Shown: one piece after another, positions 11,596 to 26,523 of the stretch
Layout of the letters: each line of letters opens with the position of its first letter
Numbering within the stretch: the first letter of the stretch is position 1
Assembly (NCBI GenBank): GCA_036784855.1
Contig: JAZDSV010000059.1
Span: 1 to 64,000, forward strand
DNA from: Aphelidium insulamus
Lineage: Eukaryota > Aphelidiomycota > Aphelidea > Aphelidiaceae
Direction of reading: 5' to 3'
Length of the DNA: 64,000 nucleotides
Notes under the pieces: generated by a model
Seen by the model: the letters and a program-made list of their open reading frames with translations, nothing else
Databases searched by the model: none
Told to the model about the DNA's origin: nothing
Translations under genes and position numbers: made by a program

Positions 11596-12921
11596 ATGAC
11601 GGTGGAGAGTGCGGTGGAGTCGGTGCGCAGTGCCGTGCCACACACATTACGCACGCGCACCTCTGCGTCATCCATCTCGTCCGCCATGTCGTCATCCCTG
11701 GAGCCGGCCTCCCCGAAAACAACATCTGCACCGCAGACCACACCACAGCCACGTGGTCGCGGCAGACCGCCAAACTCTGTCAGATTAGCGGCGGCGGCAG
11801 CGGCGGCTGCTAATGGCGGCACTGATGCGGCATTCAGCGGGTCTGGACGCAAGAAGAAGGCACCGGTGGCAGATCACAGTTTCGGATGGCACAGTTCCCA
11901 GCTCCACCAAGCGTCGCAAACTATCGGCCGCCCAGACTGTGACACCCGATGGAGTGGCGGTGGACGAGGCGGCGGCAAGTTTTTCTCATCAGCAGGCGGT
12001 GGTTATGCTGCGGGATGGCAGCCGGCCTCCACCCGACCTCCTGCCCATCGACGCCATATTCACCCCGGACTTTGTGGCATACCACGGCGGTATGTCCTAC
12101 TTATCTTTGTATCACAATACTGAACTGGTGCTGTGACAGAGCGGGAAAAGCATGCGGTGGCAGTGGAAGCCGAGCTGCACTCACTGCGGGCACAGGTGGA
12201 CCATATGCGGCAACTGGCACAGCAGTCTCGCTCTGCTCATGAGACACTGCAGCGCCACTATGACGAGAAGCAAGCCAAGTTTACTGTATGTATAGATTTA
12301 CACTATAATGTTGATAATAATCATAAATCGTAGGCGTGGACAGACTACTCGAAACAGGTGAGAGAAGGGCTGGTCCCCGTGCTGCGCCGTTTGGAGATCC
12401 ACTACCCACAACTTTCGTACTCGCTGCCAGCATCCATGCTGCAGACGCCACAGTCGGACGCCACGCCGTCGCCGCTCTACACGCCGCTCCCACTCTACGA
12501 TGATGATGATGACGTTGATAATGATAATAATAATGATGCCGCGATGAAAAATTCGACTATGGAGAGGAGCCAGCAAGACTGTGCGTCGACTGCCAAACAG
12601 CAGCAGCACCACGAGGGCGCCACCGTATTGTTATCGGCAGTGTCTCGCAAATTGCACGCGGCCACAACAGGCAGTCACCCGGATGTGTACGGTGCAGCGA
12701 TGGGTGACCAGGCGTCGGAGGCGATACCACCGACCACGGCACCGACACCCCACCGATTCGCAGTGCAGGACGAGAATGCCGTGTCCGCTGCCGCCGCTGG
12801 GCAGATGGGTCATGGAACGGTATCGGTGTGCATGGCGCCCGTCAACACTGCGGACGACGTGTGTGACTACTTGAAGAAGGTCCGCTGGCGTCTCATGGCC
12901 GAGGCAAATCCAGTTGTATAA
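11596..12921 (+). CDS. Nuclear-type protein with AT-hook and coiled coil (function unknown)
   Basis: The N-terminus is disordered and Ser/Thr/Ala-rich, then carries an AT-hook core (PRGRGRPPNSVR) near 11750 and basic NLS-like clusters (GRKKKAP, STKRRKLS). A frame change between these clusters fits a short intron near 11840-11878. Further introns follow: one beginning GTATGT near 12090 joins FVAYHG to EREKHAVAVEAEL, and another near 12286-12333 joins KQAKFT to AWTDYSKQ. Residues from about 160 to 210 form a coiled coil (LHSLRAQVDHMRQLAQQSRSAHE). The tail has an Asp/Asn tract (DDDDDVDNDNNND) and ends DDVCDYLKKVRWRLMAEANPVV. DNA binding in the nucleus is inferred from the AT-hook. I do not recognise the family. 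Confidence 0.7.
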
Positions 12922-12981
12922 TATGTACTACATTGTTGGTGTATTGGTCTATCAAGCAAGCTTCGCTCGGCGTACAGTGTA

Positions 12982-12987
12982 AATAAA
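12982..12987 (+). terminator. Poly(A) signal of the AT-hook gene
   Basis: AATAAA occurs about 60 bases after the stop codon at 12921, in a T/A-rich stretch before the convergent MCM3 gene. Confidence 0.45.
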
Positions 12988-13113
12988 TATTATTGTTACT
13001 GTTATTCTAGTTGTTTACGGGGCGCAGAGAGTTTACCCACACTAAATGATGTCAACGAGACGACTTTTTATTGCATTGAATGAGAAAAGATCGACTGACC
13101 GTAGAACAGAATA

Positions 13114-16374
<3,261 letters not shown>

Positions 16375-16979
16375 AATGTTGTGTGGATACGTAGTGTATG
16401 TTAAATGTGCTGAAACACACGTTTGGCGACAGTGCATTATCACCGCCTTGATTTCTGTTTCATTGATTATTGGGATATTTAATGCGATATTTAATGCTTA
16501 ATGCTCTCCACGTGATAAGAGCAGTACGGCTTCAATACTATAAGTATATGTAAGTATGGCTGTAAAGCTACATTTGCTCGCAATTTAGTGGTGCCCACTA
16601 GTCGTATACTTCTCAGTCTTTTTCTAATATTTATTAAGTCCTGTCAAATCAATCTATTCTATATTAGACAATCTATTCTTGGATAAAGAATAAAATAATA
16701 ATAAAGTTTAGGTATTCACTTCGAATTAAGTATGCAACAGAAGTGACACAGACTGAAATTTACTGCCGAAGTACATACTTTGCTATACAGATGTATTCAG
16801 ATCCCAAAGCAACTTAAGTATAATTAAGTATAAAAAAATAGTTCACACTGTCACTGTGGGTTATATATGAAGCAATACAAGGCAAGCAATGCATAATCAA
16901 CAAGCGTTTCACTGCACGCGACAAACACACCCAACGCTCAGCGTCAATGCAACAGCCACCAACAACAGCAATAATAATA
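16375..16979. other. A+T-rich divergent spacer between MCM3 and thiolase
   Basis: About 600 bases of low-complexity A+T-rich DNA with repeated TAAGTAT-like words near 16540-16570 and 16810-16830. It should hold both promoters. No gene is seen. Confidence 0.5.
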
Positions 16980-18568
16980 ATGGAATCGCCCGCCACCGCC
17001 GCCGCCCAGAGCCGCCTGCAGCAGCTTGCCTCGCACCTGAACCCTGCTACCACGGCTCTGTCGGCCCACTGCGCATCCAGCTCCGTGACGCAGCAGTCTC
17101 CCGACGATGTGGTCATTGTGGCGTGCGTCATTCTACTCGCCATAATGGGCACTCACTCACGCTGCTGCTAGGGCGTACCGCACACCGCTCACCCGTGCAC
17201 GCAAAGGTGCACTGAAGGACACTCAGCAAGAAGAGCTGTTGGGTCTGGTGCTGAAGGGCTTGTTGGAGCGCACAAAGATTGATCCCGCCCTCATTGAGGA
17301 TGTGCATGTCGGCAATGTCCTTCCTCCCGGTTAGTAAGGTATAAGCATTTGTTAATATTATCAATATGTGCAGGAGGTGGCGCTACTATTTCGCGCATGG
17401 CCTGTCTATTCGCCGGGTACTTGAAGATTTTTAACACATATAACATTCTTATCAATCCACTAGATTGCCCGAGACGTCGAGCGTGTGCACAGTGAACCGC
17501 CAGTGCTCGTCGGGTCTGCAGGCATGTGCCAACGTTGCACAAGCGATTCATGCCGGCACCATTGAGATCGGTATTGGCGCCGGTGCCGAGTCCATGACCA
17601 ACAGCTACGGGCCGGGCGCGATGCCCAGCCAGTTCAGTGACAAGGTCATGGCCGTGCAGTCTGCCGCCGACTGTCTCATTCCGATGGGTATCACGTCGGA
17701 GAATGTGGCCAAACAGTTTGGTGTCACTCGCGAGCAGCAGGATCGCTTCTCCGTCAGCAGCCACGCCAAGGCTGCCAATGCTCAGAAGCAGGTATGTGTA
17801 TTCCTGATGTGTGATGTTAATGCACCTGCCGGTCCTTAAACTTCAATGTATACATGAATATAAGTTACTTAACACACATTGTGTAGGGACTGTTCAATGC
17901 GGAAATTATCCCTGTGGCAGTCAAGGTTACGGGCAAAGACGGCCAGGAGCAGGAGGTGGTGGTCACCAAGGATGACGGTGTGCGCGTCGGCACCACATAC
18001 GAGACGCTGGCCAAGCTGCGTCCGGCCTTCACCGAAGACGGCTCGACCACGGCCGGCAACGCGTCGCAGGTGACTGACGGCGCCGCCGCCGTACTGATGA
18101 TGAAGCGCAAGAAGGCGCGCGCACTCGGCCTGCCCATCATCGGCAAGTGGGTTACGTGTGCCGTGGCCGGTGTGCCGCCCCGCATCATGGGCGTGGGACC
18201 GGCGTTCGCCATCCCGAAAGCACTGGCACACGCCAACCTCAAGATCGACGACGTTGACCTGTTTGAGATCAATGAGGCGTTTGCGTCGCAGTGTCTCTAC
18301 TCCATCCAGACACTCAAGATTTCCATGGACAAGGTTAATCCCAAAGGTGGTGCCATTGCGCTGGGACACCCGCTGGTGCGTATATATATATATTTATGGC
18401 TGCACCTGCGTGACACTCGTCAACAATTAAATTGTGCAGGGCTGCACTGGAGCGCGTCAGATTGCCACGCTGCTGCCAGAGTTGAAGCGTCGCGGTAAAA
18501 AGGTTGGCGTGGTCAGCATGTGCATCGGCAGCGGAATGGGCATGGCCGCGGTCATTGTGGCCGAGTAA
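16980..18568 (+). CDS. POT1: Peroxisomal 3-ketoacyl-CoA thiolase with PTS2 signal
   Basis: Last step of peroxisomal fatty-acid beta-oxidation: cleaves 3-ketoacyl-CoA to acetyl-CoA and a shortened acyl-CoA. The N-terminus contains RLQQLASHL, an exact fit to the PTS2 consensus (R/K)(L/V/I)x5(H/Q)(L/A). Thiolase motifs follow: VIVAAYRTPLTRA across the first intron (17123-17171), the nucleophile cysteine in TVNRQCSSGLQ near 17490, DLFEINEAFASQ near 18260, the histidine in GGAIALGHPL near 18350, GCTGARQ across the last intron, and the second cysteine in SMCIGSGMGMA near 18525. All catalytic residues are present. Introns lie near 17331-17373, 17425-17463, 17792-17886 and 18375-18439. An earlier ATG at 16947 would only add a short leader before the PTS2. 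Confidence 0.95.
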
Positions 18569-18775
18569 TCTCTAACAACGGTATTATTTAGCTATCGAAA
18601 TATTCCGTTACATAAACTCTCTTCCGCCATCATCATCTATTTTTTGACCGATACATTGACGATAAGCACGATTAAATTGACAATGTAACAATAATAATAA
18701 CAATTATGCATATATTTATTATGGGGGTTTATTATGGAGGATGGTTATGCATATTGATTGTTGTTTTTCAAGCCT

Positions 18776-19090
18776 TTAGGGAGCCAAACTTGGTGGTGGT
18801 GGTGGCGCATTACCTGTCGACGCGCATTTACCTTTTGCACCTGGTAGTTCAATAGGTTTCGTAAGGCGGCAAAAGAGGAATTCCTTGCATTGGCGATCTA
18901 TCCAGCACCGCTCACCAACGTCCTGGCGTGGATGACAAAAATTATTGTGGCAAAACATCTTCTTGCCACAAATGGAATTTGAATCGCATGGTACTAGCTT
19001 GGGTTTGTGTGCGCGCCGGCAGTCAACAGGCAACGGGCTCACAATGAGCACCGTGAAGAGAATAGCTGCCAGTGTGTGATAAATATGCAT
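18776..19090 (-). CDS. Small secreted cysteine-rich protein (104 aa)
   Basis: The first true ATG (19090) opens a strong signal peptide (MHIYHTLAAILFTVLIVSPLPVDC). The mature part of about 80 residues holds nine cysteines in the order C-SNSIC-GKKMFC-HNNFC, then ERC-WIDRQC-KEFLFC and a final KGKC, and it ends in a Pro-rich tail (NAPPPPPSLAP). The spacing recalls small disulphide-knot modules of the Dickkopf/prokineticin or whey-acidic type, but no family can be named. No intron is needed. It lies convergent to the thiolase gene, 207 bases away. Confidence 0.75.
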   Translation of the reverse strand: MHIYHTLAAILFTVLIVSPLPVDCRRAHKPKLVPCDSNSICGKKMFCHNNFCHPRQDVGERCWIDRQCKEFLFCRLTKPIELPGAKGKCASTGNAPPPPPSLAP

Positions 19091-19512
19091 CACGAATAGA
19101 GTTTCTGTTCTGAAATATCCAAAGTACGCGCTCTTTATGTTGCAGTTGCTGCAGGTTACACAATATGTGTCGGTGTAACCTGTGATTCACTTGTATGTAC
19201 AAGTGTAATTGAATGCACCCTTGAACCATGAAGGTCCCAACTATCGCGGTTGATCAACACGGCTCCGATATCGCGCCACGTGGTGAGAATGCAGTTTGTG
19301 CTCATATCGCCTCGAGTACAAACACTTGTCGAGTCGCCACGTATGTACATGGGTGTCCTGGGTATACATTATAGCTGTGTGCACACTTTAAAACTGCTAA
19401 ATGTACGCAAATATTGTAGACATCGAACCTTAAAGTATTCCACACATTCTGCTCTCACCGTTGTACATAATAAATACGTGAATGTCTTATTATATATTGA
19501 TCACAATCACCA
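19091..19512. other. Divergent spacer upstream of the Lon gene
   Basis: A 420-base spacer between the Cys-rich gene and Lon. It contains a CAGTTGCTGCAG word near 19142 and A+T-rich DNA just before the Lon start. No gene is seen. Confidence 0.4.
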
Positions 19513-22489
19513 ATGAATGAACTGCCGCTGCTTGCTCTGGGCGCCCGGCACCGCCTGCTGTTCCCGGGCGTGTTTCAGTCGCTGGACATCGGTGGCGAGG
19601 ATGCTAGTGGCAATGACGGTGATGGTGACGGTGATGCCGCATCTATGGATAGTCAGGCCGTGCATGCCATTCGCACGCGGGTGTGGCGAGTGCGGCGCGG
19701 CGACTCGCGCTGTGTCTGCATCCCGCTGCACATGCTTCCGTCTGCAGGTGGGGCATCTACCACTTCGGAGGATTCAGTGCAGAGTGGTGGTGGCGGTGGT
19801 GGTACTGGAGATACGCCTGTTGCAGCGACACACGCAGTCTCCGGCGGCACAGTGGTGGGGTGCATGGCGCGCATTGAGCGTGTCGAAAAGTATCGTGGCC
19901 GCTACTTGATGGCTCTGCGCGGTATGCCAGTCACTAGTCATAACTACTACATACTGAACTCCTGCAGGCATCCACAGGTGCTGGGTGCAGGTGGACACGT
20001 CGGTCAGCCCGCCCGTGATGGCCACGTGCACCCCGGCTGCAGAGATTAACATTGATGAGAATGATGCCGACACCGTCGAGGCCGTGTCGCAGCTGCGTGC
20101 GCTTGCCGTAGACTTGATCACGCGCACCTTTGCCGCGGTCGCCACCACCACACACCGGCGCCAGCAGCAGCAACAGCAACAGCAACAACAGCACTTCAAA
20201 CCGCTCATAGCCGGCATTAGGGCAGCGCCGGCGGGCCGCGTGGCCGATTTCGTGGCGCATTCCATGCTGCGTGACCTGAGTGCCGAACAGCGGTACTCGG
20301 TGCTGGCGGAGCTGGATGTGGCTGTCCGGGTGCGGCTTGTTCTGCGCCTGGCCGCCGACTCGTCTGCTTCACCCGCCGTGCAGGAGGTTGTGACAGTGTG
20401 ATACTCCGTTTTATGGTCGGCTCATATCACACTATGCAGTCTCCGGGCGATGTCACCGTGTTTGTGGACCACGACGCAGCTGAAGGAGATGAGGATGACG
20501 CGCCAAATGGCAGACGGCGCATACAGAACTCGGCGTCCAATTCCGGCGGCCGGCGGAGGCGAGACGACGACACCGGAGACTTGTCAGCGCTGACCAAACG
20601 ATATGGACAGCTCGCTGCCAAACTGCCCGCTGCGGTCAAAACGACTCTGGGCCGCGAGTTGGGCCGCTTGGGGCGTATGTCGCCGTCCCAGGCCGACTAC
20701 TCCATGACGCGGCAATACGTGGAATGCCTGCTGGACTTGCCGTGGCGAGATCCGCAGACAACCACGACGACCATTGATATAAATTTGGCGGCATCGCGCG
20801 CCATTATGAACCGCGACCACTACGGCCTGGACAAGGTGAAGGAGCGTGTGTTGGAGTTCCTCGCCGTCTGCAAGTTGAAACGGGACTTTGGCGGGTCGAT
20901 CCTGTGCTTGGTGGGTGCGCCTGGTGTTGGAAAGGTTTGTGACTTTTATACATTCTCTGTATAAATAATTCATTAAACCACAACAGACAAGTATGGGCCG
21001 TAGCATTGCCGCGGCGCTTGGGCGCAAGTTCCAGCGCATTTCCCTGGGCGGTGTGCGTGATGTGGCCGACATCAAGGGGCACCGGCGCACGTATGTCGGC
21101 GCCATGCCCGGCCTCATCATGCAGGCCATAAAGTCTGCCGGTGTCGATGATCCCGGTTTGTATTATGTGTGTATTATATATATTTAATTTCATCTATAGT
21201 ATTGTTGCTGGACGAGGTGGACAAGGTGGGGAGGGATGCGTTGCGCGGGGACCCGATGGCGGCGCTGCTGGAAGTGCTGGACCCGGAGCAGAACGCGCAC
21301 TTCACCGACCACTACGTCAACCTGCCGTTTGATTTGTCGCGCGTGACATTCATCGCCACCGCCAACGATCTGGCCACGGTGTCGGCCCCACTGCTGGACA
21401 GAATGGAGGTGATTGCGGTGCCGGCGTACACTGCTGCTGAAAAGCTGAGCATTGCCACCAAACATCTGTTGCCAAAACAGGTGGCGCGGCATGGATTGCG
21501 CGACGGCGACTTGGCAGTCAGTGACCAGGCGCTGAGGTATATTATCTGGCACTACACCCGGGAAGCTGGAGTGCGCCAGCTGGAGCGATGTCTGGCGGCC
21601 ATCTGTCGGCGGTATATATATATATATATATACAGATATATATGTTTAGTGGTGTATGTTGTCGTTAAATACGTTAATATTCCTGTGCAGGACGGCAATG
21701 ACACGCGCAGAAGCGACTGAACAGTCTTCGAGTGCAAGTGATATCGGCGTCGACACAATCGGGGTCCCAGACGTGGAGCGGATTCTCGGCCGGCCATCAC
21801 ACCGCGACGAGCACGTGTACGCCGATGGCGGACGTCCCGGTGTTGTGACGGGACTTGCATGGACAATGGCCGGCTACGGCTCTCTCCTCTTTATCGAATG
21901 TTCTGCCTCCCCCGGTATATATTGTGTACTTGACTCTTGCATTGAACGAGTTTGAACACGGATATGGACAGGCACCGGCAAGCTGTCGCTGACGGGCAAA
22001 CTCGGCTCGGTGCTGAAGGAGTCGGCGCAGATTGCGTACTCGTGGGCGCAGTCGGACGCAGCCAGTCGCCACCTGGGCAGCGCACAGTTATCCAAACTTG
22101 ATGTGCACATCCACTTTCCGGCGGGAGCCACGCCGAAAGACGGCCCGTCCGCCGGTCTGGCCATCGCCGTGGCCCTGGTGTCTCTGCTCACCGGGCGCCG
22201 GGTGCCGCCCACTGTGGCCATGACGGGTGAACTGTCGCTGCAGGGCCGGGTGTTGCCCGTTGGCGGTGTGGGCGAGAAGGTGGAGGCGGCTCGACGCAGC
22301 GGTGTGACAAGGTGTTTCCTGCCCGCCGCTAATCACAGCGACATGCTGGAGTGGCGCCGCCGGGAGTGTGTGGATGCTGACGGCGACAACTACGGTGATG
22401 CGCAGAGCGACATTGACATCTGCTACGTGGACAGTGTGGACGAGTGTCTTGCACTCATCTTTGGCGACAAGGCTTTGGCGCACTTGTAA
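19513..22489 (+). CDS. Lon protease, peroxisomal type (LONP2-like)
   Basis: ATP-dependent serine protease for quality control, here probably of the peroxisome matrix. The N-terminal LON domain ([19 protein letters not shown]) lacks a mitochondrial leader. The AAA+ domain shows Walker [16 protein letters not shown] across the intron near 20934-20986, Walker [10 protein letters not shown] near 21200 and [14 protein letters not shown] near 21400. The catalytic dyad is Ser in TPKDGPSAG near 22150 and Lys in [12 protein letters not shown] near 22275. The protein ends LAHL; AHL fits the broad PTS1 pattern (S/A/C)(K/R/H)(L/M). Introns are near 19922-19966, 20395-20436, 20934-20986, 21154-21199, 21612-21690 (holding a TA repeat) and 21914-21970. 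Oddities are a CAG/CAA-coded Gln run at 20161-20190 and a long Gly-rich insert in the LON domain. Confidence 0.93.
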
Positions 22490-22551
22490 CAATAATGATA
22501 TTATGTACTTATGTAACCAAAGAGTTTAATATTGCTGTTGTCGTCGCCAAA

Positions 22552-24490
22552 TTAGAATGAACGCAGCAGCACGGCGGTGGCGGCGTACAGCGTCTGAGCC
22601 ACCAGGCACAAGTTGACTGGCAGGGAAGAGACAACCAGGAGCAGCCACAGCACACAATTGAGCAGACGATACAACAGCGCCAAAAATGCATCCGTCTGCT
22701 CCACCTTGGCCACCACGCGGCTCGGTATCAGCAGGCGATCCAGGGGCGCCACCGGAGTTGCGAGCAGCTGTCCACACCCAACAAAGGCCACGGCAAAAAA
22801 TTGAGTATACAGCGCCGCCGGACTCTTTAACAGTCTACAACATATGTGAGTAGCTTCCACTAACAAATACACAGGACACAGTGAGTAACATACCCGCCCA
22901 GCAGACTGATGGGATGGAGAACGCAGATGCCGCCAAAGGTAAAGTAGGTGAAGCAAGCGTTGCGCAGCACACGCAACCTGTCATCGTCGCCGGCCGAGTA
23001 GAGGCCGTAAAGCGCCTGTGCCAACACATTGATCGAGGTGCTGTGTGCGTGGCGCTGTGAGTGGAACTGGTGGGCGCATTGCATGACGGCGCTACATTCG
23101 TCAAATCCCGTCAGCGGGCGAAGTAAATCCGTCAGCAGCACAACGTCGCACAGTCCCACCGTCATTCCGCCTGCGGGCACACAATGAGAACAATATGTAC
23201 AAAAGGTGTGTTAAACATACCGCCGGTAAGTGGGTGGCGCATGTTGAGAGCATCGCCGAGAACAATCAGACCGGCGCGCTGGTTGACACTGGCAGACAAG
23301 ACACTGTTGGGCATGGTGCGCAATCGCTGTGTCTTGACCGCCTGTCTGAATGCCGGCTGCACCTGTGGCGGCAATTGCGGCAACACGTGTGTGAGCATGT
23401 GGCGCTGCAGTTCTCCGGTGGCCACACTGGGCATCTTCATGTGCGCGGGAATGTCCACCAGCACGCGGGTGTCTCGAGTGCCGATTTGATAGAGCAGGAT
23501 GGGCGACGGGTCGGCCAGCACGACGTGGCCATGATTAGGCATGGGCAGCGGACAGTCGTGCAGCACCGCGCCGACAAATGTGGACCGCTGCTCTACGGAC
23601 GGGCATGGCGACTGGCTGTCGTCATCCGACCCCGCCAGCTCCCGGCGAAACTTGCTGAAACACCCGTCCGCCACAAATGTGAGCGGCGCATACACCTTGA
23701 CAAGTATATATGTGAATTGATGCAAATATAAATCCTGTGTGTGTCGAGTACCTGCTCCTCACAAAGTGTCTCATCAGCAGCCGGCTTGTCTACGGCAGCC
23801 GCGGACCGCCGGAACCGCACTCCAGTAACAGTGCTGCCACCGTCACGGTTATCAGTCAACAACGCCACGACGGTTGCCTGCACCGTCTCAATGCTGCGGC
23901 AATAAAAAGTCAGTGATATGTGTGTGCAAAAGAGGTAAATAACCACCACTTTTCATGTGCAAGACACTTTTCACGCAGCCGCATAACAAAGCGGCCGTGG
24001 TGAAAGGAGCGGCCGTGGTACTGATGACTGCCGGCATCGCCGCACCCGTCCACACATCCAGACTTGTTCAGTGCACGGGCAACCAGAACATCGCGTGGCA
24101 CTTGCGGATACGTTAACTGTACGGGGGCGCGCGTGGGATGAAACACGCCGTAGCCATCCACGCGCACGGCATCGATGCCCTCCAGGCAGTCTGCGAGAGC
24201 ATTTGCCATTATGCCGTGTCTTTTGTGCACGGTACAATGTATCTACGCACCGTCCATGCCCAGCGTGCGCAGAGCCTCCACGCCGCCCGGCTGCAACAGC
24301 TCGCCCACAATGCGGTCAGGCTCGGACCAGTCCCGCTCTGAGCGCACAAGCACTCAGCTCCATGCAGATAATGCACAGCATACTCACCAACGAGAAGGAC
24401 ACGCCGACCGTCCACGGCCAGCTGGTGCGCCAGCGCAGAGCCCACCACACCGGCGCCCACAACGATCGCGTCAAGCGCGGCCACCGTCAT
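22552..24490 (-). CDS. ERG1: Squalene monooxygenase (squalene epoxidase)
   Basis: ER-membrane flavoprotein converting squalene to 2,3-oxidosqualene, the first oxygenation of ergosterol synthesis and the target of allylamine antifungals. Exon 1 (start 24490) carries the FAD-binding GxGxxG in DAIVVGAGVVGSALAH. After an intron beginning GTGAGT comes RDWSEPDRIVGELLQPGG, typical of the family. Later blocks are VYAPLTFVADGCFSKFR, PNHGHVVLADPSPILLYQIG and the second flavin motif [26 protein letters not shown] near 23170-23290. The C-terminus has two hydrophobic helices (LLNCVLWLLLVVSSLP and following) that fit the membrane anchor. About six introns. It is convergent with Lon, with 62 bases between the two stops. 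Confidence 0.95.
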
Positions 24491-24548
24491 TCAACGCTGT
24501 GTATATTATTTCAGGCAGTTGTTCACTTCACTCTCACGTCATGGCCAT

Positions 24549-24593
24549 TAACGTCGATATACATATATATATATATATGTATGTATATGTATG

Positions 24594-24628
<35 letters not shown>

Positions 24629-24638
24629 ATCGACGTTA
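24549..24638. repeat. Long AT-rich inverted repeat (cruciform-capable)
   Basis: Perfect 15-base arms, TAACGTCGATATACA at 24549-24563 and its complement at 24624-24638, flank about 60 bases of alternating TA/TG repeats that are themselves nearly self-complementary. The unit sits in the divergent spacer between ERG1 and the secreted gene at 25047, so both promoters are close. No gene is seen in the rest of 24491-25046. Confidence 0.85.
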
Positions 24639-24983
24639 TTTATAATGTACATATACATTAAATCTTGTTTATACAATGCCTTACATTGCCGTACGTAGTA
24701 ATCGTTTTGTTAACTGTATGTACCAATGCATGCATGTGAATATGCCACTATGTACAAGCATTGCTATCTGTGCTGATGTGTGCGGCACAATTGCACCCAC
24801 CGTTACCCCGTTGCAGTATGAAGACGATGTCACCGTATATATACACTAATCTGATGTGTGGGTTGTATTCTGCCGTTGAAAATGTGTAACTAGTATGTAT
24901 GTAACGTGCACATAATTGCCAATTATGTACATCTGTAACCGCAGTCTCAAAGAGGCGGGGGATGCAGGGGTACAATCGATCGG

Positions 24984-24990
24984 CCAATCA
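24984..24990 (+). promoter_or_regulatory. CCAAT box upstream of the secreted gene at 25047
   Basis: CCAATCA, preceded by GG as in the family A promoters, lies 57 bases before the ATG at 25047. Confidence 0.5.
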
Positions 24991-25046
24991 TACTACATTG
25001 AGCATGCTTCGGCGAAAATATTTTTTCAATTTCTAAACTCACTCAA

Positions 25047-26390
25047 ATGATGCTCCTGGCGCTAGTGTCGGTTCTTGTGATGGCGAGTAGTGCGCGCGCC
25101 AACAATGATGGCTCATTCAAGATATCGGTGGCGCCAGTTGACACGTCCATGGATGCTGCATGTCGTTCACTGTTCATCGTGCACAGCGAGTACCTGATCT
25201 GGATGCCACGCGAGCACGACGATATGGAATTTGCCGAGCACTGCTTGTGGTACCTCTACAATCGGGCACCGAATAAGGAAAGTCGTGCACTGCGCGTCAA
25301 TGTTTGCACGTACGATATGGAGGTGAAGGTTCTTCGTTACCTGAAAAGACTGTACGTTACCGCACTCTGCCACTGGCGGGGAGAATTTGCGAAAAACATC
25401 GCGAAAAGTGCTCTGCCGCTAATGCCTATCATGAACGATGTGGAGCCATTCTTTTTTCAACCAAACATGCCTTACATTGCCGCTTATGCTTCACGCAGCG
25501 TGATGCATTACGCGATAAACAGTTGGATTCCGGTGCGTAAATATCAGATTTGCTATGATTTTCTCAACTTATAGGACTTGACGGCGAGATTGCATAAAAG
25601 TCTTTCAATGCAGAGATCTAAAGATATAATCAAGTGGTGGAAACTATCTATGGCACCTCAGCAGGTTTTTGTGAAATCCATTGAAGACTATTTTCGCAGA
25701 AACACCGGAGCTGATTTAGCTCTGTTCAACAAAGTGATGAATTTACTGCTCCGGCTGTCGGAAAATAGGCCGATTCTGCACATCATGTGCAGGCGAAGCT
25801 TTATTACATTAACGCAGCGCAGTGCTTTCGATAGCAGAAGTAGGGCGTTGTTAGACCGCAAGGACCATATTGGTGATTACGTAGAGGCTATATTAGCTTC
25901 GCTGCATCACAGCGAAGATCAGCTGCTGGAAACGGTTGCTGGCTTGGTTGCTCGGAAAAATTTGCCGGTGCAGAAAATCTGCAAAGAATTGCTTAGTCGT
26001 CATTTCGTATACTCGGCAAAAAGTCAGGCGGGATTAACTTTTCTGTGTGGCGATAATAATGCTCCTCCACACTTTAAGCAACCTGGCGCCCTGTTTCTTG
26101 AAAGTCTCGCGATAATTATTGAGAATCTTCCATTGTTGGACATCAAATCAACTTTTTGCTCACGCATGCGTATATACGCACCGCACGAAAAAATGCGCAA
26201 TTTGGTAACTGTTGCTTGCGCCAGATATTCAATGAGTGCCTCGGATGCACAACCAACGAAAAGACTTCGGCTTATTTCAAATACCATGTTGACATGTCTC
26301 CCGCCAGCTACTGAGTCAGAAAATTGGAAATTTTGGAAAGACGTGGATGATGTACTGAGCGGGTTTAGACCAAGTATTTCATTAAAATAA
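25047..26390 (+). CDS. Secreted protein of unknown function (about 433 aa)
   Basis: The ATG at 25047 opens a signal peptide (MMLLALVSVLVMASSARA). One intron, 25533-25574 (GTGCGT...TTATAG, 42 bases), joins SWIP to DLTARLHKS in frame. The mature protein has several Cys in its first third (DAACRS, EHCLWYL, VNVCTYD, ALCHWRG) and then a long, mostly helical region rich in Leu, Arg and Lys (NLLLRLSENRPILHIMCRRSF; LLETVAGLVARKNL). The C-terminus is ordinary and shows no retention or GPI signal. I recognise no family and see no paralogue in this window. The next gene downstream, also secreted, is convergent. Confidence 0.8.
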
Positions 26391-26523
26391 ACTAGTCTTG
26401 GGTATTGGCTAACTACCATGTTTCTCCCCGTATGTATACTTGATATAATTGTCATTCCAGGTGGTTAAATTTTTTTAACCAAATTTTTTTATTCAAATGT
26501 ATTTAATGAGTAATGTGCTAATG

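Noticed and set aside
24561-24660. Short Tyr/Ile-rich plus-strand peptide across the AT palindrome
   Set aside because: The TATA/TATG repeat reads as Tyr-Ile-Tyr in any frame; it is non-coding repeat DNA.
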